Positions 49,601 to 59,020 of a stretch of 64,000 nt of DNA are shown here, one piece after another. The translations under genes and the position numbers were made by a program. Numbering within the stretch: position 1 is the stretch's first letter; each line of letters starts with the position of its first letter. Origin of the DNA: Schistosoma haematobium (Eukaryota; Platyhelminthes; Trematoda; Strigeidida; Schistosomatidae). The notes beneath the pieces were generated by a model. It worked only from the letters and a program-made list of their open reading frames with translations. It did not search any database and had not been told where the DNA came from. The DNA is taken from contig NC_067196.1 in NCBI RefSeq assembly GCF_000699445.3, positions 76,267,864 to 76,331,863 on the forward strand, read 5' to 3'.

Positions 49601-52600
49601 AAGAGTGACTTCAGCGGTCCCACTCTACAAGAGAGAATGCAAAAATATGTTAAGTACTTACTATATAGTGTATAACAAAAAGATATAGGTGCAGCAAAAA
49701 GGTGGTTAACAATCATTTTAATTTCAAGTGGACCCAGCAATCTTGATAAATAGTTAACATTTGAGTTACATAAATAATTCGATTACGTCATACCTCTCGA
49801 TATGCTCTGTATTTTCTTTACATGGAAGGAAATGAATTAGTCTTACGAGATAGTGCTGGAAACAATACTTACATATTGACTTTAAATAATGTTCATTAAT
49901 AAAGAAGAAAGAAAAATCATCTCAAGTGTTTATAACTATATGTAATAACAGTCAAATAATTTCACGTACAACTGTGAGTTTTGCTCATAACTCTAATTGT
50001 TTTCATACGTTTTCCTAATAACATTGAATGACGGTAACGAACCCGGTTGTAGATACTTGAGTAAATGGACAACAGAAACTGTTAGAAATAAATAGGAACG
50101 TAATGCCTATCGTGTAACACTTAAATTTTTGAGTAAGTAGAAGATTTGAACAGTTGGAAAGAGATAAAGCGATGTTTCACAATTGTGATCAACATTAACC
50201 TTACCCCGTTAATAAGGCCAGTACGAATTTCAGGCCCCTTGGTGTCCAAAGCAATCCCTATTGGTCGAGGGAACGGTTTTAAAGTTGCGGCAGCCTCTCG
50301 GACCAACTCAATGGTTTTCGCATGATATTCGTGACTGCCGTGAGAGAAATTCAGACGGGCAATATTCATTCCAGATGTCATCATATTTTGTAGTATCTCG
50401 ACAGTGCGACAAGCAGGACCTAGTTTACAAAATAAGCAGAAAAGTAAAGTCAAATATATTTAGAACCAAATGTACACATAAACTCGTTTTGTCAGTCTTA
50501 TAGAATTAGTGAGTAACAATAACGCCTGAACTAATATACAGGAGGAAAAGAAATCATCCTGAAAAATTCACATCATTGCACGAAATTCAACAACTGATGA
50601 ATAATGGTACTCTGTTGATAGTTATGCTTATTTTCGTTATGTTTGAAGTCAGTTGAATAAATAACAGGCGTTCATCCAAATTACTGAACTCTAATTGTTT
50701 GTATAATTTTAAAGATTAAAACTTGGTACGTTTCATTTACCATAACAGTGGACTCAGTTTTATGAATTGCACGAATACCACAGACAGAATAGTCGATTTT
50801 ACGCACCAGCTCGTTCACGTTGCCCGAAGCAACAAATCTCACTGACTACCTGAAAAAACGATTACTTTCCAGTATGTATACAAATAGTTAAGAATAGTTT
50901 GGCAGCTTAGTTTTTACACTTAGTATTCAAGGTGAGGGTTAATGGAGCCCTCTCCTCGTCGGTACCTGTAAAAAGTGGAGTTCCCCAAGGTACAATCTTC
51001 GGTTCTCTTCTCTTTTTACTTATGTTAATGAATTACCAACTGTAGCAAAACTATCCGTTCTACTCTTCGCTGACGACATAAAAATCTGGAGACCCATACA
51101 CAGTATGTCGGATAGAATAGTATTACAGGATGGTCTTAGCTCATTGGTGGAATGGTTGGACAGGTGTTCACTAGAAGTAAATCCTAATAAGAGTGCGGTG
51201 ATACAATTAAATAACTTTGATGAATCGTATCACCATACAATATGTGGATTCGTGCTACCCAAAGTAAGACACTATAAAGATTTAGGAGTCATATTAAGCA
51301 GTGATCTCAAAACCACTAGTCACTGTAAGGCTGCTGCTGCGAAAGGCTATAGGGTATTATGGTCTATTCGTAGGTCTTTCCAGCATTTAGACGATGGAAT
51401 GTTTAGATTATTATATCCGATTTATGTGCGACCATATTTAGAATATGGGATTCAAGCAGCGAGTCGTTGTTTCAATTATGAAGCAGATATGCTGGAAAGA
51501 GTCCAACGACGAGGTACCAAGATGGCTAAAGGTCTATCTGGCCTATCCTATGAAGACAGACTGAGACACCGTTATCTTACCGTAGAATACAGAGTGACCT
51601 AATATTGGCTTGTCGTATACTGAACGATAACTTTGGTATTACCATGTCTTATCTTTTACTTCCGTCTAGGACTGATCATTTGAGAGGACATTCGGAGAAA
51701 GTTCAAAAACCGAGATCAAATCGTTTACGTCTGGAGTTTCGCTTCTCGCACCGAGTAGTGAATGACTGAAATTCTCTACCGGAACACGTAATATCAGCAC
51801 CTTCAGTTGATATATTCAAAACGAGATTGGACCTCCACAGTATTACAAACTGAAGGGACGAATATAGGTCCATAGACCTCCTATTCTTAATACTGAAGAC
51901 TGAGATTTAATGGAGGTAAAGGACGTATGATCTAGTACAATATATCGTCACAAGATGCCACATTTTGCACTTGGTTATCCAGAGAAAATTAAAATAGTCG
52001 AGGAAACGTGGTGTAGATGGATTCAGAGAGAAATGTTTAGTATATTCATAATCGCTAGGCAAATGGGTACCATCCATAAACCTCACATTGTGTAGTGAAA
52101 TTTGGACGTAGTTTGCTGGACAGCAGTAACCTGTTCATAGAAAACTGGAAAAGCGATTGTGGAATGGTACGACTCAAAAGCGTCCTGATGAACTTGCCCA
52201 AGCGTAATATGATGGTGGGTATCGCATCTAATTTAACAAAACGGAACCGATTGGTTGGCTTAAACTACTAAGATTGTCTCTACTCAACCTAGTAAAATAG
52301 CACTATGAAATGAAACTTGAAATCAGAAGAATACAGAAACACTCGTGAACCTACAATCTAGTTACTTTTCTGATGATCGACAATATTTATATTACAGGAG
52401 GACAAAAAGAACTGAATAGCATTGACCCTAACTATGGACGCAACGCGGTTATTAAGGGAAATATTTATAGATATACACTAACTGTATACTTAACGACCAG
52501 ATCATTTAGGAGTGAATAACTTAATACTTTAAATCCAAGATCACTTATTACTCACAGAGCTGTTTACGAAACAAATTTCCCTTTAAGAAATATTACAGAG

Positions 52601-52862
52601 AGACTTTCGCAGTAGCTTACCGATGGTGCATATTATACCAGTATTTCGGACATATGCGGGTTGATGGTCGATATCAAGGCTAACAACATGTTCCAATAAC
52701 GAACGTGGATATACAGAAAGTGGTGGGTTCTGGTGATACGGAGAGGCCTCACCAAACCTTGAGACCGAAGAAACCACATGAAATGACTGACTGCCAGTAG
52801 ACCTAAAATTAAGAGACATTACATTCATTTTTAGCCACAACTTACAAGTTTGAACCTAGCAT
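40391..52862 (-). CDS. PK: Pyruvate kinase, whole gene (10 coding exons proposed)
   Basis: Catalyses the last step of glycolysis in the cytosol: phosphoenolpyruvate plus ADP to pyruvate plus ATP. The coding parts sum to 1686 bp, predicting about 561 residues against roughly 530 in vertebrates, with the extra length at the N-terminus. Visible in order: [15 protein letters not shown] start of the barrel, [11 protein letters not shown] (active-site Arg, Asn and Ser), [12 protein letters not shown] (K+/Mg2+ site Asp and Thr), a GVNLPGA loop, AKIENHEG (catalytic Lys), [12 protein letters not shown] (Mg2+ site), [19 protein letters not shown], and a C-terminal [15 protein letters not shown]. All exon phases match. 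At the place of human PKM2 Lys433 there is Thr. The Trp and Arg that line the fructose-bisphosphate site (WYEDMDRR) are kept. It looks like an intact gene. Confidence 0.93.
40736..40854 (-). CDS. PK: Pyruvate kinase exon, C-domain
   Basis: The 119-bp exon (acceptor TTAG, donor GTG/GTAAGT) encodes [20 protein letters not shown] and [14 protein letters not shown]. Confidence 0.95.
41013..42082 (-). mobile_element. 5'-truncated RTE copy B in a pyruvate kinase intron
   Basis: The 1070-bp copy is flanked by perfect 12-bp target duplications AAATGATACAAC (41001-41012 and 42083-42094). On the minus strand it starts within RT motif A flank sequence and carries an open frame (41878-41372) with the IADD catalytic box and [20 protein letters not shown]. 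It ends at a short GTAA-type tail. It is the closest relative of copy A but retains about 98 bp that A has lost. It lies in sense orientation in the intron 40855-42755. Confidence 0.9.
42756..42975 (-). CDS. PK: Pyruvate kinase exon, end of barrel and start of C-domain
   Basis: The 220-bp exon (acceptor AATTCAG, donor CCG/GTAAGT) encodes [19 protein letters not shown], then [14 protein letters not shown] and IIVITTSGR. The Thr before SGR replaces the Lys (433) of human PKM2. The upstream intron holds a SINE and the downstream intron holds RTE copy B. Confidence 0.95.
43480..43690 (+). mobile_element. tRNA-like SINE in a pyruvate kinase intron
   Basis: TGGCTTAGTGGTTAAG (A-box-like, about 43488) and CAGGTTTGAACTC (B-box-like, about 43533) are spaced as in a tRNA gene. 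No acceptor stem pairs, so it is not a functional tRNA. No hammerhead core was found downstream. Confidence 0.5.
43986..44236 (-). CDS. PK: Pyruvate kinase exon, Mg2+ site
   Basis: The 251-bp exon (acceptor TTTCAG, donor CAG/GTTGGT) encodes [19 protein letters not shown], then [20 protein letters not shown] and ADCVMLSG, all strongly conserved in pyruvate kinases. Confidence 0.96.
44660..46135 (-). pseudogene. RTE copy G in a pyruvate kinase intron
   Basis: On the minus strand the order is endonuclease N-terminus (GIRETH near 46035), a jump near 45853 that removes the middle of the endonuclease, the inter-domain linker (ending HHKE then TGA), and the RT region to about 44690. It shares with copies E and F the same stops (TAG after LVRK, TGA within SVT-KVF, TAG and TGA in the following dozen codons). 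It is nearly identical to them but in the opposite orientation. The 3' end is missing. Confidence 0.8.
46136..46480 (-). mobile_element. Alternative 5' leader joined to RTE copy G
   Basis: GC-richer than its surroundings. On the minus strand it reads GGCACCAAATAC ... TTTGATATGTGTGAGGGCT and later GGTAGCCGGTGACCAACG. It meets the RTE sequence at GCAACAATTCTTAT, the point where copy D instead has the GGAGGAGGG leader. The beginning of it recurs at 13940-14088. Confidence 0.65.
46490..46845 (-). pseudogene. RTE 3' fragment H
   Basis: On the minus strand 46845-46500 encodes a [24 protein letters not shown] stretch and [20 protein letters not shown], then a [11 protein letters not shown] run. It belongs to the subfamily of copy C, not A or E. 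It is truncated on both sides and directly abuts the leader of copy G. Confidence 0.7.
46846..48132. other. Intronic DNA of pyruvate kinase, nothing recognised
   Basis: AT-rich remainder of the large intron 44237-48132. No repeat family or coding frame is seen. Confidence 0.55.
48133..48260 (-). CDS. PK: Pyruvate kinase exon with catalytic lysine
   Basis: The 128-bp exon (acceptor TTCAAG, donor CG/GTAAGT) encodes [13 protein letters not shown] and ends in [14 protein letters not shown], the pyruvate kinase active-site signature in which the Lys of KIEN is catalytic. Confidence 0.95.
48646..48788 (-). CDS. PK: Pyruvate kinase exon, GVNLPGA loop
   Basis: The 143-bp exon begins after ATCAG and ends AAC/GTAGGT. 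It encodes [20 protein letters not shown] and then [19 protein letters not shown] longer frame seen here simply reads through into the flanking introns. Confidence 0.95.
49438..49624 (-). CDS. PK: Pyruvate kinase exon followed by a GC donor
   Basis: The 187-bp exon encodes the B-domain lid ([17 protein letters not shown] ... [10 protein letters not shown]). The acceptor is CTTGTAG. The exon end reads AAAG/GCAAGTG. The only nearby GT (four bases later) would put the next exon out of frame, while the GC donor joins exactly to give Gly, the conserved residue. Confidence 0.93.
50205..50419 (-). CDS. PK: Pyruvate kinase exon, barrel with R/N/S and D/T active-site residues
   Basis: The 215-bp exon begins after CTAG and ends before GTAAGG. 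It encodes [11 protein letters not shown], then [16 protein letters not shown] and [15 protein letters not shown], which bind phosphoenolpyruvate and metal ions. Confidence 0.95.
50960..51900 (+). pseudogene. CR1-like reverse transcriptase fragment (P4) in the first large pyruvate kinase intron
   Basis: The plus strand reads [13 protein letters not shown] (RT motif B), then after a frame change [13 protein letters not shown] (the ADD catalytic box, about 51070-51085). The open frame 51105-51602 follows, with [43 protein letters not shown] and [13 protein letters not shown]. This is the standard layout of CR1/Jockey-type RTs. It is truncated at the 5' end and decays after 51602. It is antisense to pyruvate kinase and from a different subfamily than P1-P3. 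Confidence 0.8.
52621..52862 (-). CDS. PK: Pyruvate kinase exon 1 region (start ambiguous, possible micro-intron)
   Basis: The exon ends ...[10 protein letters not shown] plus one base, then GTAAGC at 52620. Two starts fit. In one, ATG at 52817-52819 reads straight through. In the other, ATG at 52860-52862 gives 17 coding bases, then a 43-bp micro-intron (52845-52803, GTAAGT ... TTTTAG), then coding from 52802. Both keep phase and, by coincidence, give the same total length. The good GTAAGT and pyrimidine-rich acceptor favour the micro-intron, but transcripts are needed to decide. Confidence 0.75.
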
Positions 52863-53056
52863 CACGTAGATAAAGGCCGGGATTCGTAAATACTCCGTGA
52901 AGCAAGTGCGAACACAAATCTCAATTGGCTAATTTAAAGATATATTGAATGTTCACTATATATATGAAATCAATCAATAAAGTAAACATAAAAGTCCCTG
53001 TTTCACAATGATATCAAGAATCATCGGCTTAAAGCGATATAGACATGTAGCCAAAC

Positions 53057-53465
53057 CTTCAGTTTCAGTATGGAAAGGACAGGAGGCTGGGTAGCCTGTG
53101 TTATTCCTGGCAGTGGTGATCTCTCCGTTGAACCGAATTTCATTAGAAAGCGTTGACAGATGGAGCTTCAGTCATGGGCTGAGGCAATGAATTCCATTCA
53201 TTGATGATGCATTGGGAAAGTCGATTGTCAGCTGACAAGTAGTTTGTTCTGGGCTTGTTATCTTAGGCAAGGAAAATGAGGGTATATCAGATGCAAATCT
53301 ATCAACTCTGGTTCTTCTGAATGACAATAGCAATATATTTAATTTGACCACTCGAACATTATACGGAAGCTTAGCTATCGCTGGAATCAGCTTAGTTGCA
53401 GTCGTTTGAACGTTTCCCATCAACTCACTGTCTGTTTTTAGACAGGGGATAGCTGCTTGTATGTG
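53057..53465 (-). pseudogene. CR1/Jockey-like 3' fragment (P2) abutting the Gypsy LTR
   Basis: Matches 59021-59430 almost base for base and ends abruptly at 53465, exactly where the LTR begins. The left end is the element's 3' terminus (TTCAGTTTCAG), as in P3. Confidence 0.85.
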
Positions 53466-53781
53466 TAGCGGTAAATAAATCCCCAATATAAATAGCTCTG
53501 TAAGTTTTCGACATTGGATGCTGACCAGATTAGTTTTAGTGGACTCATCAAGCTGAAGGCGCTCTGTCATGCATCCACACCAGATCACGTGTGGGAACGC
53601 CGTGCTCAACATCTACTGCTAGCCAGACTAGATCAGACGATTCCGATATATTGGCAATCGTCAAATACAACTTCTGATCTCCTCAATTCTGTATTTCGAT
53701 TTCTCTTGGTGGGTACGAGTTATAATAGAAGGTGTTACTGGTAAAAGCGTTGTCAAACACTGAATACCTATGCCATCTTCA
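53466..53781 (+). repeat. Left LTR of the Gypsy element
   Basis: Starts TGTAGCGGTAAATAAATC and is proposed to end at CTTCA, one base before TGGTGAGCC (53783). The latter looks like a primer-binding site because it begins with TGG, the complement of a tRNA CCA end. The right boundary is inferred because no second LTR is available for comparison. Confidence 0.65.
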
Positions 53782-53958
53782 TTGGTGAGCCTAACTTGAA
53801 CTGGTACACCAAATCGTAAACTGTGAGTCCGTTCCTTTTTGGGATTTTTATATATTATTGCCTTATTTTTTATTTTTTTATACATTTTGATATTTTTCCC
53901 GCGTTTTTGAATATCCATATATTTCTCACTCGTGTATTCTCGTACTTAATATTCCCCA

Positions 53959-54504
53959 ATGACCGAACAGACTCCTAAGGTATTTGAGATTAAGACCATG
54001 TCTCCAACCTCGTTCCAAATCGTGTCCCTCTGGCCCGACAATATCGAAGCCTGGTCCTGCTACACAGAAGTCGACTTCCACGAGCACGGCGTGATCGAAA
54101 CATGTGCACAGTTCCTCGTAGTGGTCAAGGCACTACCGCGGGAATTCAACAGGTACGTAACACCTAGTATGTTTACTAGTGATGTTTCTGAACCGTACGA
54201 AACCTTAAAACGTTCGATTCTTAAACGAGGAGACCTAACCGATCGACAAAGGTTAGACCAACTCTTTAATAACACAGACCTGCAACACGGTTCTGCTACG
54301 GACATGCTGCAAAGGATGAGAGAGGTTATAGGCCTATTCAAACAACTTTTCCTGTCCAAACTCCCCCAACAGGTGCAAGCTGTTCTGGTCTCGTTTCAGA
54401 ACAACGCCTTAGACGAGCTGGGTGCATCTTCCGATCGTAGAAATTACGAAATCTACTACCGAGGTTTTTTCAGTCAAAGAAAAGCCTCAAACGACCCAGA
54501 ATGA
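53959..54504 (+). pseudogene. gag: Gypsy gag, capsid part
   Basis: A 181-codon frame with MTEQTPKVFEIK near the start, a LWPDNIEAWSCYTE stretch typical of CsRn1-type capsid N-termini and a SKLPQQVQAVLV run corresponding to the capsid C-terminal helices. The protein would form the particle that packages element RNA. The frame is lost near 54440-54500, upstream of the zinc motif, which lies in another frame. Confidence 0.75.
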
Positions 54505-54763
54505 CATAACGGAGTTATGTCATACACTTACGCGTTATCTTAATTTTCGTAACGACCGTGCACGATCACACACCCGACGTAGAAGCACTTCACGTAAGCG
54601 ATCTGTCTCTAGACCACGAGAGATGGATAACCCCGACTGGTGCTGGTATCATAACCAGTATGGAAAGTCTTCCAGAAATTGCAGAAAACCCTGCAATTTT
54701 CCCAACTCAAAACCGACTGACACGAAAAACAACTCGAGAAACTTCCAAGCCGGCACGCGTTAA
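54422..54763 (+). pseudogene. gag: Gypsy gag, nucleocapsid with CHCC motif
   Basis: Basic, Arg/Ser-rich stretch (SHTRRRSTSRKRSVSRPRE) followed by Cys (54641), His (54650), Cys (54680) and Cys (54692), that is C-x2-H-x9-C-x3-C. Most retroelement zinc knuckles are C-x2-C-x4-H-x4-C. The CHCC spacing is a hallmark of the CsRn1 group. It would bind element RNA. Confidence 0.8.
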
Positions 54764-54801
54764 CGACAACTGTAGCCGGCGAGCATAGCCGTCTGTTATA
54801 A

Positions 54802-55158
54802 GTCACAGATGTGACAACGAGAGTTCGCTACCTCGTCGACACTGGCGCAGAAGTTAGCGTTCTCCCAGCGAATCCCAATGACCGACTTCACGAATTGGCT
54901 TTAAAATTTCAGGCGGCAAACGGAAAACGTATCGCTACGTATGGCAAAAGGTACGTTTACTTTAACGTGGGTTTACGCAAACCCATTCACTGGATCTTCT
55001 TTGTTGCAGTTGTTTCTATGCCAATCATTGGTATGGACCTTCTACAACACCATAATCTAATCATCGATACTCGCAAACGGAGGCTAGTAGACAGAAACAC
55101 TAATTTGTCCGTTTGCGTAACTTCTTTTACTGGTTGCAAACTATCCCGTCACAATTAA
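54802..55158 (+). pseudogene. pol: Gypsy aspartic protease
   Basis: Contains LVDTGAEVSVLP, with the catalytic DTG at 54838-54846, and further on PIIGMDLLQHHNLIID, the second conserved block of retroviral-type proteases. It would cut the polyprotein. It is in a different frame from both neighbours and has no ATG near its start. Confidence 0.8.
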
Positions 55159-55162
55159 GCAT

Positions 55163-56035
55163 ATGATAGACCCACTCTATCAGCCACTTCTCGATAAGTA
55201 TCCTGGGATACAACAAACGCAACCGAGATTACCGTGTGTAACCAGCAATGTTACACATCACATCACGACTACAGGACCACCTGTATTTTCTAAAGCACGA
55301 CGACTAGCTCCCGAAAAGCTAAGGTTAGCGAAATACGAATTCGATCACATGATAGACTTAGGGATCATACGACCGTCAAGTAGCCCATATGCATCTCCGT
55401 TGCACATGGTCCCTAAAAAGGACAGCAACGATTGGCGTCCAACTGGTGACTATCGGCGATTGAACGCGAAAACCATTCCCGATCGTTACCCGTCGCCTCA
55501 CATTCACGATTTGACAGCTACATTGAAAGGTACAACTGTATTTTCGAAAATCGACTTGGTTAAAGCGTATAACCAAATCCCTATGGCTACTGACGACATA
55601 CCGAAAACAGCTATCATAACTCCCTTCGGACTCTATGAATTTTTGCGAATGCCTTTCGGTCTAAGGAACGCTGCTCAAACATTCCAAAGATTCATAGACG
55701 ACGTTTTTCGAGGTCTCAACTTCGTACACGCGTATTTTGACGACTGCCTAATCGCAAGTTCGGACAGAGAATCACATCTCAAACATCTGGATCTTGTTTT
55801 TGGACAGCTACAGAAACATGGCATTACTGTAAACGTTCAGAAATGCCAAATCGGAGCTGACTCATTCGACTTCCTAGGACACACTATAGATGTTCAAGGC
55901 GTTCGACCCCTTAGGACCAAAGTGGCGGCCATCCTGGACTACCCAGAACCGACCACCATCAAGCAATTACGCACGTTTAACGGCCTTGTAAGTTTCTATA
56001 GACGATTCATACCGAAATGCGCTTTACTCATGTAA
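55163..56035 (+). pseudogene. pol: Gypsy reverse transcriptase
   Basis: A 290-codon frame with [31 protein letters not shown] (motif A, catalytic Asp), [20 protein letters not shown] and the catalytic box YFDD at 55733-55744, then FLGHTID and [13 protein letters not shown]. The residue before DD is Phe where Val, Leu or Ile is commoner. A TAA at 56033-56035 ends this frame just before the connection to RNase H, which continues in the same frame. Confidence 0.85.
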
Positions 56036-56077
56036 CCTCTTACCGACCAACTTCGTGGAAATGCGAAATCCATTGTT

Positions 56078-57919
56078 TTGGACGACACCGCACGAAAAGC
56101 ATTCTCCACAATTAAGGAACTTATTGCGAAAGCAACAATGCTTGCACATCAGAACACTCAAGCACCCATTAGCATCGCAGTAGACGCATCCGACTCAGCA
56201 ATCGGAGGAGTCTTACAACAATGGGTTGACAACTCCTGGCAACCTTTGGCATTTTTCTCTAGACGGTTGCTAGACACCGAATCGAGGTACAGCACATTCG
56301 GTAGGGAACTCCTAGCTATGTATTGTGCTGTACGGCATTTTCAGCATCATATCGAAGTCCGCGAATTCACCCTCTTCACTGACCATAAACTGCTTACCTT
56401 TTCTTTAAGCTCTTCCTCTAACAAGTACTCACCTCATAAGTCTCGACAACTGGACTACATTTCGCAGTTTACTTCAGATATTCAACACATCTCTGGAGCA
56501 AACAATGTAGTCGCAGACGCTTTGTCTCGCATAACTTCCTTGAACAATTTCCAAGGAATCAACCTTCTTAAACTCGCCCAGCTTCAAAAAGAAGACACTG
56601 ATCTTCAACTAGAGTTATCATCTACAACCCTCAAACTACGCATCAAACAGATGGGAACAGGTAAGGAAACCTTACTTTGTGACACATCAACAGGAAGGGA
56701 TCACTCAATCGTGCCGAAACATTATCGACGCAATGTCTTCAACACATTGCACAAACTTTCTCATCCAGGTGTTCGTGCAATCATCAAGCTTATAGCAGAA
56801 CGATTTTGCTGGCCTGGCCTGAATGAAGACGTGAGGGAGTGGGCACGCTCCTGTGTAAGCTGCCAAAAATCTAAGGTTATCAGACACAATAAATGTCCCT
56901 TACACTCATCTGAAACTCCCTATGCTCGTTTCGACCATGTTCATTTGGATTTGGTAGGACCTTTACCAGATTCAAACGGATACTCTTATCTCTTAACCTG
57001 CGTTGACCGTTTCACTCGATGGCCAGAAGCAGTATCTATCAAGGACATCACTGCTGAAACAGTGGCCCGCGCCTTCGTCGGACGATGGGTAGCAAACTTT
57101 GGCTGCCCTTCAACCATCACTACAGACCGCGGACGTCAGTTTGAATCCGAACTTTTCCGTCGTCTGACCACACTTTTAGGAATCACTCGCTTCCGAACGA
57201 CCGCCTGCCACCCACAAGCAAATGGGTTGGGAGAACGCTTTCACCGACAACTAAAAGCTTCACTATCAGCTGCAAACGTTTCACAGTGGACCGACGCTCT
57301 TCCACTTGTCTTACTAGGTATTCGCAATGCAGTGAAAGCTGACATTCGATACACTGCAGCTCAACTCGTTTGTGGAACGACACTTCGACTTCCAGGAGAA
57401 TTCGTGGATCCTTCATTCTCTTCAATGAGCATGGATCTAACCTCCTACACAAACAGGTTTACAAACGCAATGCGTTCAGTTAAACCTGATTCCACTCGAC
57501 CTCAATCAACTGATGTTTTCGTTCAACCTGACTTACGATATAGTACACACGTTTTCGTTCGTCGAGACTCGCATCGACGACCATTCGAATCAGCATACGA
57601 GGGACCTTTCAAAGTACTTCAACGTGAATCTAAATACTATATAGTCGATAAGAACGGAACAAACGATAGCATCAGCATCGATCGCTTAAAAGCAGTGTAT
57701 TTAGAAGGAAATCCTATCTACGTCGATTTCCCTTCGGAACAATCGCACAACACGACTCCTATGCTTATAATACCCCAACCGACAGACAACAAACACGATG
57801 ATACTTCAATAGTATCGGAAAATAAACTTAAGACGACGAGTTCTGGAAGAAGAATAAGACTTCCAGAACATTTAAACGACAATTTATGTCATCTCGATTT
57901 TTCTTTTAATCATATGTAA
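56078..57919 (+). pseudogene. pol: Gypsy RNase H and integrase
   Basis: A long frame in the same phase as the RT. RNase [35 protein letters not shown] and TDHKLLTF. Then [10 protein letters not shown] and a HHCC zinc domain (about 56745-56885, ending CVSCQKSK). The integrase core has Asp in HLDLVGPL (about 56941), Asp in [10 protein letters not shown] (about 57118) and Glu in [10 protein letters not shown] (about 57229), the DDE triad. The C-terminal part has a [19 protein letters not shown] run like the GPY/F module. The enzymes would degrade the RNA strand and insert the DNA copy. It is upstream-blocked by the stop at 56033. Confidence 0.85.
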
Positions 57920-57930
57920 TATTAAAAAAA

Positions 57931-59020
57931 ACAATTTTAATATGCTTATATATTTTTATTTAAAAAAAACAAAAAAACATTATAAAAATCCATTTTTGTA
58001 ACCACATTACGTGTATATGAGTTTATTTTTCATTTTTTTCGCCGGCATTGTGTTTTTACGCCATCCAATAAATAAACAACTCAATATATCAGCGAAGATA
58101 ATCTCAGATTGATTGGGCAGGGAGGGATTGTGGGGGGAAATCAGAAGCCTAAGGTTGATTTTCATCATAAATAGATGTCAAATGAAACACCATTAAAAAC
58201 CCTGCTGTATTGAACAGGATTTTGGATGAGCATCATTTCCCCAAAGATCACAGGTACACCTTACTTGCGGGTGCCAAATAGCACGAAACTTATGTCCAGA
58301 GTGTCCTATAGACTACCTCCAACCAACACCTGATCTCACACAGTGCATGCGATGTCGAGTCACCTAGGCTAGCGGCCACATTGCAACGTGGTCGATAGAA
58401 TTCGATCTGCACTAAGATGGACCTGAAAAACGACATTATTCACCATATAGTAATCAATCAATCGTAGATATTTGAAATCTCCGAACACTAAGATGTAATT
58501 TTTTTCTAGTATTCAACAGATTCATATATTTATCTAACCACGATAACCTTGATCGTATTCTCAATTGATTTACCATTATTCTTTATTCAGTAACACAATG
58601 CGTTGCTTCTGTTATTTTCTAACACCGTTTCATTTAGTGTTGAGTTACTTTAAATGGAAAACTGACCTTACATTCCTATAGTGTCGACCTTTGACCTCAC
58701 AATAATAACAATTTAACGTATCAACTTAAAGCAGTTAACCTTTTCGATTAATTTGGATAGTGAGATAAGGAGAAAAAGATCATCAGAACCATGTGACATA
58801 ATAACGCAATACATTTCTAACAATCCGATCACACAGTTACTTGTTAAGAATATTCACCCTCCACTTATCATATATATATGTTCTTAACAAGTATGTATTT
58901 TATCAGATTATTTGAAATGTATTGCGCTAATATGTCGCATACTTCTGATAATCTCAGTCTTCTTATTGCACTATCTAAATAATAACAACAGTAATGATAA
59001 AAATATTTGATCCCACTGTT
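57931..59020. other. Region after the Gypsy element, unassigned
   Basis: Begins with A-rich runs and a short purine-rich tract near 58113-58142 (CAGGGAGGGATTGTGGGGGG) that could be a polypurine tract but is not followed by LTR sequence. 58090-58430 is more GC-balanced and may be part of an unrecognised repeat. No gene is seen. Confidence 0.45.

Larger units (their letters stand above)
53466..57930 (+). mobile_element. Boudicca/CsRn1-like Ty3/Gypsy retrotransposon, right LTR missing
   Basis: Layout: LTR, gag, nucleocapsid, protease, RT, RNase H and integrase, all on the plus strand, with the order of Ty3/Gypsy elements. The gag Cys-His motif is the CHCC form typical of the CsRn1 group, to which the schistosome element Boudicca belongs. 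The reading frame changes between gag and nucleocapsid, nucleocapsid and protease, and protease and RT, and there is an in-frame stop at 56033-56035. The sequence after 57930 does not repeat the left LTR. The copy is therefore not autonomous, although its integrase frame is long and clean. Confidence 0.85.

Noticed and set aside
54060..54359. 99-codon minus frame
   Set aside because: Shadow of the Gypsy gag on the opposite strand.
58113..58142. Polypurine tract and right LTR of the Gypsy element
   Set aside because: Purine-rich, but no sequence after it repeats the left LTR.
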